Positions 36,370-48,504 of a stretch of 64,000 nucleotides of DNA are shown here, piece after piece. The translations under genes and the position numbers were made by a program. Location of the stretch: assembly GCA_964035545.1 (NCBI GenBank), contig OZ037772.1, positions 10,493,318 to 10,557,317 of the forward strand. Reading direction: 5' to 3'. The stretch's first letter is position 1. Every line of letters starts with the position of its first letter. The DNA is from Bugula neritina. Taxonomy: Eukaryota; Bryozoa; Gymnolaemata; Cheilostomatida; Bugulidae. The notes below the pieces were generated by a model, which was not told the DNA's origin, ran no database searches, and worked only from the letters and a program-made list of their open reading frames with translations.

Positions 36370-39300
36370 ATGAGCAAGAGAAGACAGATAAAAATGTCTC
36401 AAGTTTCAGGTAAAACTCTCTCATTTTTTGCTTTCTAAATTCTCGACAATTTTGTTTCAAGTCTAAATTTAGATTTAAGTTGATTTTTTTAAATTTAGGA
36501 TTTCTTTAAGTTTTGAGTATGCAGCAGCAATGCAGATATTTCGAAAAAACATTTGCTTGCGATTATTAAAAAGGGTTTTGACTTATTCAATTTATAACTT
36601 GTACAACTATTGCGCATACCACCTCTAAAAATAGTTTATAACATTGAGAGTTTTAAAAAATGTTATTTAATCATTATAATCATTGTTTGACTTGCATTTT
36701 ATGCCAATGTTACTATTTAAAAAAGCTTTGAAAATGTATTTTTTACAAATAAAATTGTATCAGTTATCTCACCTATATTTTTTTTACGTTAATATTTCAT
36801 TTATATGCAACTAGGTCACAAATAAAGCTACGTTTTTTGTTAGGTGGAAGTAATTTTTGCAAAAGTTTATTGCTTTATAAAAACATAATTTTGTGTACAA
36901 CTGAAAAGGTTTACGAAGCTATGCTTTTACCGTAAAAAAGCCAAGGTAAATTTCAATTAAGTTATTTCTATTCAGTGTTATATTTTAGCTCGTTACCGTT
37001 GCAAGGCTTGTGGCTTCCAGACAAATGATTTTATCACTTACATCGATCATAAAAATGGCAAACCAAAGAAAAGTTCATTTTTCACATGTGGTAAGTTAAA
37101 TCGACCTTTTTGCACTGCCTCTGGTACCCCATTTACAATTAGGTGTTGTGTCCTCTTAGTTAAATCATAGTTAAATCATAATATGAAGTGCAAACCCATT
37201 AAAAATTAAAAGTTTTAAGTTCTACATAAAACCCCAAACAAGTTATAGAATTTTTCTTTTATATGAAATATATATTTTGGTATAAGCACACATATTAGTA
37301 ACTTAAATAGTTTATTTATTAGGCAAAAGATGCCTGCTTCAGCATCAGAAAGCTGTTCTTATAAAAGATAATTTCCAATAAAATAATAATTTACCATAAC
37401 TATTTGGAGTCACCATCTATTAACTTTAATTCAAAGTATCAATTGAGTGTTATTTAGTGTTGCAATAGTTGTGGTAATTCAGATAATAGATGATTAGATA
37501 TCTATTTGAACCAATAATTTCTAATCTTTTATGTGTTCTAATTTTTTTGTTTCAAATAATCTTTTGTTACAATACAGGATTGTGTGACTTTACAACTCTA
37601 AATGCTGAGGGCATGCTATCTCATATCCAAGGTCATCTTCAAACATTTCAAAATCCTAAACCAATGAATGCTTGTTCAGACAATTCCTATCAACTGAGTT
37701 CTAAAACTTCCAACCATCTGTTTTCTGACACCTGCAACCACCTGCTCTCTGACACCTCCAACCACCTGCTTTTTGACAGCCAACCATCTACTGATGTTTC
37801 TGAAATAAATCAAAGTATTGAGAGTAAAGTGAACAGAATTCTTGATTTAGTCGCAAACACATCCTTGCCAAATATTAAAGAAAACCATTCAGACCTTACA
37901 TCTGATAAGCAAAACAACTCAACTAAAGATCACTTGATCACCTTTACAAGTACCAACAGCTCATTGCCAATAAAATCCTCCTGCCATAAAAATTCTGATT
38001 TGAAAATTACTCCCGAATGCTATCAAGAGACTGATTCCCGCCAGTTTGACTTTTCTAACATCAATGTACATCATGAGCCAGATAATTCACAGTCACTCAA
38101 TCGTTCTGATCATCAAAAGGAAGATAGTTCTTTTACATTCGATAATGATCAATTTTCAAGCAGCTCAGAATTACGAGCAAGTTTTCTTCAATCAATAAGT
38201 GCTGCAATTGAGAAAACTCGCAGTTTGAAAGTAGACTTGCTTGATGTTGAGCAAGAAGAGCACAGAAAAGGCGAAAGTTTACTTGAAGCTATTGTCAAAA
38301 AAGAAGCTGATGAGTCAAATGGAAGTGACTTGATGAGTTACTTACAGCTAAGGAGGGTTGATTCAGCCATGCCAATTACTCAACTTACAAACATACCTGT
38401 GAAACTAGAGAACAGTGTTGAGATGGAGTGCAACTTAAAAGAACAAAGCATAATGACATCATGTGAAACAGCACCTTCAGTAGACTTAGAAAAACAGTTT
38501 TATTACAAACCATCAAAGCCAGTCTTTGTTAGATTTGTTTCAAAGGCTGTTATTATGTGTACTGATGCAGATGTTAGAGCCATTGAACCTCTCTGTAACT
38601 ACAACATGTCTATTAACAATTCACATTATCAAAGTAATGTTTCTAGAATTGAAGAAAGTTCTACTGATCTCTTAAAACCATTGTCCAGTGATGCAGAAAG
38701 CAGATTAAACCTACCTCATCGAAATGTGTTAGCAGCAGTAGAAGATAATTCAGGACAATCTACAGTTCTGGTGAAAAGCCTTTGGAAACGGAAAGTTCAA
38801 GATTCAGATTCGTTGGATGATATTGCCAATTTTGAGCAGGAAAATTACTATGATTTAGTTATACCAACAAAACAACCCACTATTGGTGATGTAGAAAATC
38901 AGTTAGAAAAGAGTTCCGATTCTTACACTGCAGAATCTAATACAGTATTCCAGCGCACATCTAAACACTGCGACAAACTTGGTGATCAGCTCCCCAAAAT
39001 TCCTGATCAAATTCAAACGACTTATTCTACTCATTTTGATAAAACATCCAACCCGACAAATATGCCTAAGCCAGTTCCAGAGTTGGAAGCTAATTGGGCA
39101 AAATGTGGTGAAGAGATTCCAATCAAAGAATGTCGGGTTGTCTTAACAAAGTGCAGCATTTCTAGAAGACCGCCAATTCTGTCTTCATGTTTGGCCAAGA
39201 AGCTTCGACTGTCTCTGGAAAACTATTCAGATGACGACCATTTTGAATCTGGAAGTGAAGACTTAGACAGCTTAGCTTCGGAATTTGATGAGTCAAAATT

Positions 39301-39385
39301 GAACTCAGTTTTGACAAAAGTACAGCATGACCGACACATAAGGGCTTCTAAAACACACGCTTTGCTAGCCCTTCAATTTACTTGA
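36370..39385 (+). CDS. C2H2 zinc-finger protein, paralogue 2
   Basis: Coding exons 36370-36409, 36989-37090 and 37578-39385 join in phase 1 each time to give 649 aa. An acceptor at 36350 suggests an upstream untranslated exon. Exon 2 carries a finger-like unit YRCKACGFQT with one His (H34) but no second zinc-binding His in register. Its last complete codon is C47. The next intron falls there, and exon 3 supplies GLC and the two His, completing C-x2-C-x12-H-x3-H (C47, C50, H63, H67). The remaining 580 residues are Ser/Asp/Glu-rich with a small tandem repeat (SNHLLSDT type) and an acidic C-terminal patch (YSDDDHFESGSEDLD). They include YLQLRRVDSAMP and KPSKPVFVRFVSKAVI, matching paralogue 1 segments. 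Unlike paralogue 1, there are no C-terminal fingers. A nuclear regulatory role is inferred. Confidence 0.7.
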
Positions 39386-41712
39386 ATTTTTGAAGTCACT
39401 TCTTTCTCTTGTAACTTCAAAGTCAATAGGCTTAAAACCATAATGATAACCAGTCTATTAACAAAAAACAAACACTTCATTTTATTTTAAAAACAATTCC
39501 TAATAATTATTGAAGCTGGTTTTAAATTTTTAAGGACGTATAAAAACATTCAAACTGACATTTATATAACAAGAAAAAAATATATCTTTTAATTATTGGC
39601 TAAAAAAGTTAGTGGAAGTGCCAAGTATAACAGTGAAAAAAAGTTTTTGCAATGCAAGTAATCTTTGTTTTTTGAAAAATATTATAGCTCATCAAAGAGT
39701 AGGCACTAACTGTTATTCGAAAACTACAAAAGTTGTTTACTGTAACACGTACCTCTGATGGGATCATCTTCTACTATATATATCCCTGTCATTGATATTA
39801 TTTTATTTTTGTTCTTTACTCAGTGACATAATCTGCAAGCATTTGGAAAGAGCATAATCTTGCTTTTTGTTTCAAGCTCTTATACATTTTTCAGTTATAT
39901 GATTTTAGTTTTCTGGAGTCAGTTTCTTCTACACAGATCGTGGCCAGTAATTTTTTTAGTCTTAAGTGAGCATATTTTGGCTCTGTGGATCTACATTTAT
40001 AACGTATGTTATAGCAGTAATTCTGTTTATTTTTGTGATATGTATCTTTCATTATTGTGAAAATTGTTTAATCAAAAAATATTGGCCATTATATTTCAAT
40101 CATTTGTTTAAAATCAATATGTAAATATATTGACATAACATGCATACATGCAGCACTATATAGGTCAACAATATGTACTCTATTATAATATCTTAAAATA
40201 GTAATTTTAAATAGTTTATATCATATTCATGGTTATATGAGCATTTTTTTTGTAGATGCTCTTTTTATGCACGGCCAGTACAATTTCATGCTATAATGTT
40301 TGTGATACTCTAACAAAGACTCAATTACTTTCATCAATTTGATAAATAACTCTGCATGCGGTAATTCTGTTATATTATTTTGTGCTTTATCATATTTTTA
40401 TTGTTTGAAATAAACTCTAATTAGTTATATTCTGTCAACATTATTTGTTCATATAAAATCCCATCACATTATAATCAAACTCAAAATTTCTAATACGGTG
40501 CATCAATTTCTTTGCATCAAATAATAATAATATAATACTAATAATAGTTAACGATTAACTATTAATAACAATGAATCAATAATTATTTGCTAAAATATAT
40601 ATACATTGTATGATACTTCTAAACCATAATACAGTTCTTCAGCTTAAGGTTTATAGTTTATATATATTATTGTGTTTACCATAATATATGTTTTGCATAT
40701 ATACCAGTAGCTGCTGATAAAGCTGGTTAAGCTTAAACTTTAAAACTGAAAAAATTCGCACATAAACACACACAGATTTATAATTAAAAGTTATAAAGCT
40801 ATAAAGTGTATATAAGTCACCTTAAATCTATTTTACACTATAAGGTGTCATATATAGCAGACATGCTTGAAATTCTATAGTCAAAAATAGTTCCTGTATG
40901 TTTATTTTATACTATAGCAACTTATTATAATTGCACTCATGAAATACCTCCGTGTTTGATGATTAAAAATTATCATTCCATAATTGCTGCCTAATGAGAT
41001 CAATAGAAAGTAAATATAAGCTCATTCAAAGGCAGCACGAAGTTTGATCTGTACACAGCTGTGTTTAAGTGCATGTCTATATAGTGAAAAATATAATGAA
41101 TGACGTTAAGTCAGCTGGAAAATGTTTAATTGCTGATAATGGTTGCAAAAGAGATGATCAAGATAAAAAAGTTAGGTTTTTAACATTTTTGACCATCATA
41201 CAAATATTGTACATTCCAGCACAGCTAAAAAACATCTTGAGTTAATACTATAGTTAGTGTTGATTTCATTATATAGTATAAATAGTCACTGTTCAGTTTT
41301 TCTGGTAATATTATTATACCTAATTAAATGCTTTTGTAAAATTAGACAAATATTTTGCTTTTGTGAGTCTTTTGAATCAAAGAGCTAGTCTAAATAGAAA
41401 TACTAGTTAAGTGTACAGCATATATACTATAGCACTTGGTTTACGTTGACAATATACTGATGTTTGCTTAAACACAAAAGCGTACTTCTGCTATGAAAAG
41501 AAACTGCATGAAATTTAGTATTCAAAGCTATTAAGACTACACAAAGAGCTTATATTGTATAAAGAGTGAAAACCAAGAAGGAAGTTCCTATACATTATAG
41601 CATTATTATTTTATAGTAGTTCAGCTCACAAAGCACCTGCTTTATTAGGTTACATGGGTTATGTGATTGACAAGTCACATGAATTATAACAAAATAAGTT
41701 GGAAAGTCTACA
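39386..41712. other. Intergenic, 5' flank of CUB receptor gene 1
   Basis: AT-rich. Around 41500-41610 there is a segment (AAAGCTATTAAGACTACACA to AAGGAAGTTCC) related to segments downstream of both CUB receptor genes (about 46710-46800 and 53870-53960). It contains an ETS-type GGAAGT core. No exon is seen. Confidence 0.5.
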
Positions 41713-44700
41713 ATGACCATGTCTATCAACTTCAAATTTTGGATACTTCTTATACTGGTGATTATAAAGAAATATGGAGGTCAGTGATATATTATATTTA
41801 AATAATAAAACCAGTTCAAAAATTTCATTTGTTGTATAACTGTATATATATATTCATAAAACACTTTAGATTGGGCTACAATAATATCTTTATTGCTGCT
41901 GTTTTAGCTATGTATATAGGTGATTTATTATAAAGCTAATTGGTTGGTCTGAAAGCTATGAATCATAAATATCAGCTATATAAATATTTTTACTAGTATC
42001 TAACTTAAAATTATTCAACAAAATGGAACCGAGTTTCATGCACTGATGAAACAGTGGGATTAAAACACAAAGCAAACAGGCTTTATTGTTTTGTACTACT
42101 TTTTATTTTTTTTAGATTGTCAGAGTGTGACTGAGTTCCGCACCAACACAGTACAGACCATAGGTTACAGAGTTGGAAGTTCTATCAACATAACCAGTCC
42201 AGACTACCCCAGTTCTACTTACAGTATATCACATGACTGTGAGATAAATATAGACACAGGAAGTACTGAGAGAGTTGGGTTTAGAATTGTTCAGAAAAAT
42301 CTTGGAGATAAGTCATCTAAATGTCAGATTGATTACATCATAGTAGACTCTAGTGGTGGTCTTATTCCTAGCAAACATATCTGTAGTCTGGATAATAATG
42401 ATGATGCGGTTCTTATTGGACACCATTCATATAGTCAGACAAGATTTAAACTCAAGTTACCTGCTGGTTCAACACTGGGATTTACCTTGACCTTTACAGG
42501 TAATGATGATATGTTATCTCAATGCCAACATTTATACTTAGTTTCTTATATATAGTATTAGAAATTACTATTCAAAAGTGTATTATAGCTGGTTATAGGT
42601 AGTACTTGTTTATGTTTGATAAGTATTTAGAATCTGATTATAGTTTTTATAATCCTATCAACATGAAATTAGATCTGCAGTGCAGTATATAATGGTATGT
42701 ATACAAGTTATTAAGAGAAGATTAAATTTAAGTTATTAAAGGTACATGTGGTTTAATAGCTCTGTCCATATACAGCACATATATAATATAAAGGATGAGC
42801 TATAACTGACCCATTAAGTGGTACCTGATTTTATACTTATTTTATTATACATATATAAACAGAAATGAAGTAATACAACACAATGCCATATATGTTTAAA
42901 AGTAATTTAACGTGCACTCAATATTGTAAAATCTGTGCAAAGAAAGTATTGATGTTTTGGTTTTTGCATTTTTCTATTAGATTTCAGCTATGAAGGTCTT
43001 TTGAAAACATTTGCTCGCATTTACTAAAAAAGGATACATGTCTTTCGGAGATTTATTCTCTCATGCAGATGGCTATACTGTAAACAAAGCATGACTCTGA
43101 AACATGACAAATCTTTATGCAGTTTTTTATAGCAGGCAGATTTTCTCTCTGATCATTGTAGATTATATTTTATGCTTTAAAATCTTTTAAACCTCTATCT
43201 CTTACAGCTCTGCCACTCTACTCTATGACATCATCAACTCAAACTGTATCAGTAGTCGAGTCACCAAGTGGTTACATCATGAGTCATGAAAGGTTTAATA
43301 TACAGTATGCTAATCTCTATGGTAACAATCAAGATAATATACTTAACCTGACAGATATCAGAGGAGTTACAGGAATACATTTAGAGTTTATACTCATGAG
43401 CATCGGATTTTCATCAAAATGTGGATCTTCTGGTGATGAATTTAGATTGAGCTCAAAGCCAACTGATAACCTCTATGCATGTCGAGACATCAATAAAGCA
43501 CCTCCTTCTCAATACTTGCAAATCAACACAGCTATCTCTTCTCTTCTATTCAGTTTCACCACAGACTCTGTCGACAGATATCCTGGCTTCTTACTAAAAT
43601 ATACAAGTATGTATATACAGCAATTAATGTATGATTGCAAACCATGTTATTTATAATAATGCAAGATTAGAGTTATAATCTCGATCTTGATATTTTTTTT
43701 AGCTTATACCAATGCTGGAATCTCTAGTAGGCCTACTACAACTAGTACAACATTGAGTACCACAACAAAAACCACCAGCAGCACTGCTGCCAGCACTACT
43801 ACTAGCAGTAGTGTTGGCACTATAAGTGCTAGTAGTAGTACTAGCAGTACTGCTAGTACCAACATAACTAGCATTACTATTACAAATCCAATTCATTCAA
43901 CAACTACATCCACAACAATGACCTCTAAAGAGCAAATAGCAGGTGAGTTATATAAGCAGTATTTTACAGACAAACATAACATTAAAATATAGTGTGACTC
44001 TAAGTATAATGTGGTCTTAAATATTTAATTCACAAAAATTTATCATAATATTATACTTGGCATGACTTTTCCTATTTATATTTCCATACCAGTTTAAGCT
44101 ATATGTAAGTTATTACAGATGCTTGAAACAGTCTGGTACATATTATAGAAATCAGAGGTAAATAAACAATCCAATCAAAATTTTTCATGTTTTTCATACA
44201 ACTTTTAATGCAATGAAGAAAACAAAGGTATGATTTTAATTACTATAATTACCAAAATGTTAAATGCATTAATAACTTAACCGTGCATAAGAAAGGCTCA
44301 AAGTTACATGCTATAAGGTGATTTGTAAAATTATTTTAAATAGTTTGTTTTATTTTTTTAAAAAAAATCTAGCATATCAGTTTTAAACAAAAATATAATA
44401 TTATGCTAATCTGTCTGCAAATACATTGCTGATCAACTATTTATACATTTTTATGCTAATTATACACTATTATAGGTAAATAAACAATCAAATCAAAATT
44501 TGTCATGTTTTTCATACAATTTTTAATGCAATTAGGAAAACGAAACTATGATTTTATAATTACTATAATTAACAAGATGTCAAGTGCATAAGAAAGACTC
44601 AAAATTATATGCTATAAAGCGCTTTAAAATTGTTTAATAGTTTGTTTTATTTTGTTGAGCAAAATCTAGTATATCAGTTTTAAGTAAAAATATCATATTA

Positions 44701-46296
44701 TGCTAATTTGCCTGTAAATAAATTGCTGATCAACTATTGATACATGCTAATGCTAATACACTGTTCATGTTACAGGATGTTATAAAATAAATACCAATGT
44801 AATAGTTGGAATAATTGTGGCTGTGATCTGTTGTATTGTCATAATCAACATAGCTGTGTGTCTACTATGGAGAAGGTAAGAGTAACTATAATATACTAGA
44901 ATATACTTAAGTGTAGTATAGTATACTTATAGTTCTGTTTTGCATATACGTTGTTTGAAAAAAGAAATGTGTGCCCATATATCACAATACGTATTGCCAA
45001 AGTTGTATTTTATCTACAAGATTGAAGCATTACACAAACAGTAGCACTGAACCGACATTTTGCAAAACAAAGCTGGATTTTTCGTTATACTTAAAGAATA
45101 TTCAAAAAATCAAATTATGTTTTTGTATATTCTAAATACATTTATTTAGACTTCAAAATTTCCAAACATGCTGTAATGAATAGCCTAATTAGACATTGAG
45201 TTTTCAACAGCTATCCCAAATGTGCTATAGGCACGGCTATATATATATAATTATATCTATTCTCTTATTTTGCACATGGCTTATAATATGCTATATTATT
45301 CCAACATAACGTGGTGAAAGCTATAATTTCATACTTTTTGAATTAAACATCTAAATATGATGGATAACCTTTCACATGAATCAAAATATAAATTCAACAT
45401 TTCCATTACAGAAGATTCATGGCTAAACATGGAACTGAAAGTCAAACATTGAATACAGACACCAATACATTTGATAAACATTATGAACAGCTGAATCAAC
45501 TGAATAATGGTAATATAATATTTAGTCACAGTTTCAACATTTCAATAACATTAGCATAGTGTAATATAATCACATTATAACTTTTAGCAGTGGGAGACAA
45601 TCACCGATATTCTGTTGTCAAACTCAAAGAAAACTCAGCCAGTTTCACCACAACACAGGAAGATACAAGAGTAGATAAATTTAGTAGTAACTATATGAAC
45701 ATAGAGTCTATGGAGAATACACAAGGGTAAAGTAACTTTCAATAACATTGACTAAATTTTAATTAATATTCAAGTATTTAGTTACAGCATATAATAATAG
45801 GTAATAGCTCAGCATAATAGTACTTGTTATTGTATATACAATATGTGAATTTTAACTTTTGTTAGATCACCAAATTTAAATTCATAAGAAACTATAAATA
45901 TTCTGCATAAATTGAATTATTTCTACAGGAGGAATGCCTGTCAGTCTGGTCAACCCAACAAAGTGTATGAAAACATGAAAGAAGCTGATTTAGTAGATGG
46001 AGGCAGTAATTATGTTGGTAAGTTAGATGTTAGTTGAAAGTCCACCATTTTATTCCCAGTTATTCTAAATGAGAGTGGAGAAACGTTTAGATCATTAGCA
46101 ATATTATTTTTTCAATTGAAATGGTGGTTAGTTATGTGGATGCAAAATACTGTGCATATATAATACGATTTAACTATATATATGTCTCCTGGAATACAGC
46201 TTTAGTCATCTTTTTATACATTCTGTAGGTATGACAACTCCTGGTACAGAGCCTGCTCACGTATACTCCTCATTGAGAGATGCACGTCTAGATTAA
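41713..46296 (+). CDS. CUB-domain type I receptor with tyrosine tail, gene 1
   Basis: Nine exons: 41713-41779, 42116-42499, 43208-43606, 43703-43942, 44776-44875, 45412-45509, 45591-45726, 45929-46017, 46229-46296; all introns are GT-AG, giving 526 aa. Residues 1-22 are a signal peptide. Residues 24-150 form a CUB domain (NITSPDYPSSTYSISHDCEI, CQIDYIIVDS) and 152-283 a second CUB-like domain ending PGFLLKYT. A Ser/Thr-rich stalk (285-363) follows, then a membrane helix (about 371-393) ending LLWRR. The tail has six tyrosines: HYEQL (Y421), RYSVV (Y436), NYMNI (Y464), VYENM (Y488), NYVG (Y503) and VYSSL (Y517). YxN and YxxM are known GRB2 and PI3K SH2 contexts. All extracellular exons are phase 1-1. 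A surface recognition and signalling role is inferred. AATAAA lies at 46636. Confidence 0.85.
44156..44760. repeat. Tandem duplication of about 310 bp in intron 4 of CUB gene 1
   Basis: The block starting AGGTAAATAAACAATC at 44156 is repeated from about 44474, with the same internal landmarks (CATGTTTTTCATACAA, TATCAGTTTTAA, TTGCTGATCAACTAT). Intron 4 of gene 2 has a single unit, so this duplication is specific to gene 1 or was lost in gene 2. Confidence 0.8.
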
Positions 46297-46635
46297 CACT
46301 CTATGGTCTATTTGTCAGGTCTATATATATATCTTTGACTTCCTAGATAACCTGTAATATAACTCATAATCATATTCATAACAAAATGATGAACTTTAAA
46401 ACAAATTGATGTTTTTTTATAAAATTATGTTTATATACTATATTTATTTATATCATTTAAAATTCAGTTTATGTGTTTTACTGCTTTCTTTTTAAACTAA
46501 TACGTTTTTCTATACGTGCTATGTTGATAGAAAGCGCTAATAGCTATAAATAGCAAGTTAACCAATTATTTTGATAAGTATTATATATAAGCTGGTGTTA
46601 ATTGGCATGTATTTTCAATGTCTCCCATTATATTA

Positions 46636-46641
46636 AATAAA
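46636..46641 (+). terminator. Probable polyadenylation signal, CUB gene 1
   Basis: AATAAA about 340 bp after the stop codon. The matching place in gene 2 has AATAAA at 53790-53795. Confidence 0.45.
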
Positions 46642-46841
46642 CAGTTATATATTTATATTACGTTTGTAGCTCAGCAGTATTTTGTCTTTTAATTAACTAT
46701 GGATAATGAAAGCTTGTAAAGCTGTAGAAATTACACAAAGGGCTTATAATATATGCAGAATAGACATCAAGGAGGAAGTTGAATTTACACAATAGCATAA
46801 TATAGCTAAGGAATGTTTTATATATTTTTTGCAAAAGTAGG

Positions 46842-48504
46842 TTTAGAAACTACAAAGAAAAGTATGATTGTTGGCTCAAGGTGTATGATAATATACTGTA
46901 ATATAAAACTAATATTTATATAGAAACTGTTTTTGGTCATGTTTTTACCCACATCAAAATCTACATGCAAAATACTTCACGGCCTATATGCCAGTAATAA
47001 TAACACTATATATTATGCTAATAATAGTACTGTGTGCTACTAACAATAGCATTGTGCTAATAGTTGGTAACTTCATGTACAATCCATAATTGAATTTTAT
47101 TAATTGAGTTTGGTAAAAAATTAAATTATTTCTATAAAAAAAAATTATACGAAATTATTTAATGAACATTTATTTTACAATTTCATTGTCCATTAACATA
47201 TGCAATTGCAACTTATGGAAAAAGTTGAAATTTTGAATTCCTCCTTTTGATTTTTATCCACTTTATGATATACTTGAAATAAAAAATATGAAATACCCCA
47301 ACTTATTTGCAACATAATAAAAAAAGCTTCAAGATACCACAACTCCGTACAATTATTCTTTTAAATAACTTATATAAGTTAACAATTACACCCCAAGCAT
47401 GTTTTTCTGTTTGTATTGAGAACATAGATTTTGCCTGCAAAAAATCATTTGGACTAAAAAAGCATTTCCTGTCATTATGATTCTGTTTTCGTTATGGTCT
47501 TGTTTTTTCATCAAAGTTGTTCAATATGAGCAGACCTTTGTGATACATAAATAATTAGAACTTGGTAGAGAATTACAAGTATAAATAGTTTATACTAATA
47601 TTACATGTATATTGACTTTAACACAAATCTTCTTAATATTTCTTGGTTAGGGCAAATAAAACATCATTCATAGCATGTGTAAATAAAAGGTGAACATTTA
47701 GCTTCTTTGTAATTCCATAGCAGAAAAAGGTGCTATATATTGAATAATAATAATAACCCTCATGGCAAATAATAGAAATTAATTGGAACCAAGGCTATGC
47801 TTTTCACATACCAGGAAGTTAGCCTGTGCTTGTTGATTGGTGGAAATATTGTCTACAAATGATGGGCTGGCACTGCGGCTATATAATGCTTTTGTGTGGC
47901 AACATGCTATATGATGAAGCTTTCTGGATGTGTGCCTTTATTATTATATTTTAGGAATTCATTTTCAGATTTGTCTCCCTCCCTTAACCAATTTAAACCT
48001 CACTGTAGTACCTTAGGAGGCAAATGGTATAGTGGTTGTTGTGCTTCAACCATAATGTGTTATTTTACTACATATAATGGCTTCTAATTAAGTATCAATG
48101 CTTTTTCATAACAAAAGCTAATATGCTATAGGAGATGTGGTAGTTTACATTGCATTTTTTGTTATAAGCTTGTGTTAAAGTTAGCTAGCCTTCCACCATG
48201 TTTCAAACACTAAGCATACTTTGCAATGATGATTTTAATGCCAATGAATAAGGACATTTTTGCAGCGACTTTTTCAAAGCACAAATTAGATATCAAAATA
48301 CATTATCTTTGATGCATGAGTCAATCAGTTTCTTCCATTCTTACAGTGACTTTTCTTTAACAATAACACTATAAGTATTATTTCAACATCAATAAGGAAG
48401 TGTACTAAAGTAGGAGTATATATAGTATAACTACTGCACACCGTACTAGCTACTAGTTTGCTGTGAATTAAAAAGTGAGCATTGACTTCAGTAGACTCCG
48501 TACC
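46842..48504. other. Intergenic, 5' flank of CUB receptor gene 2
   Basis: AT-rich with no supportable gene. The sequence upstream of gene 2 is unlike that of gene 1, although the gene bodies from exon 2 onward are nearly identical. An ETS-type AGGAAGTG lies at about 48394-48401, close to 105 bp before the ATG. Confidence 0.5.
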
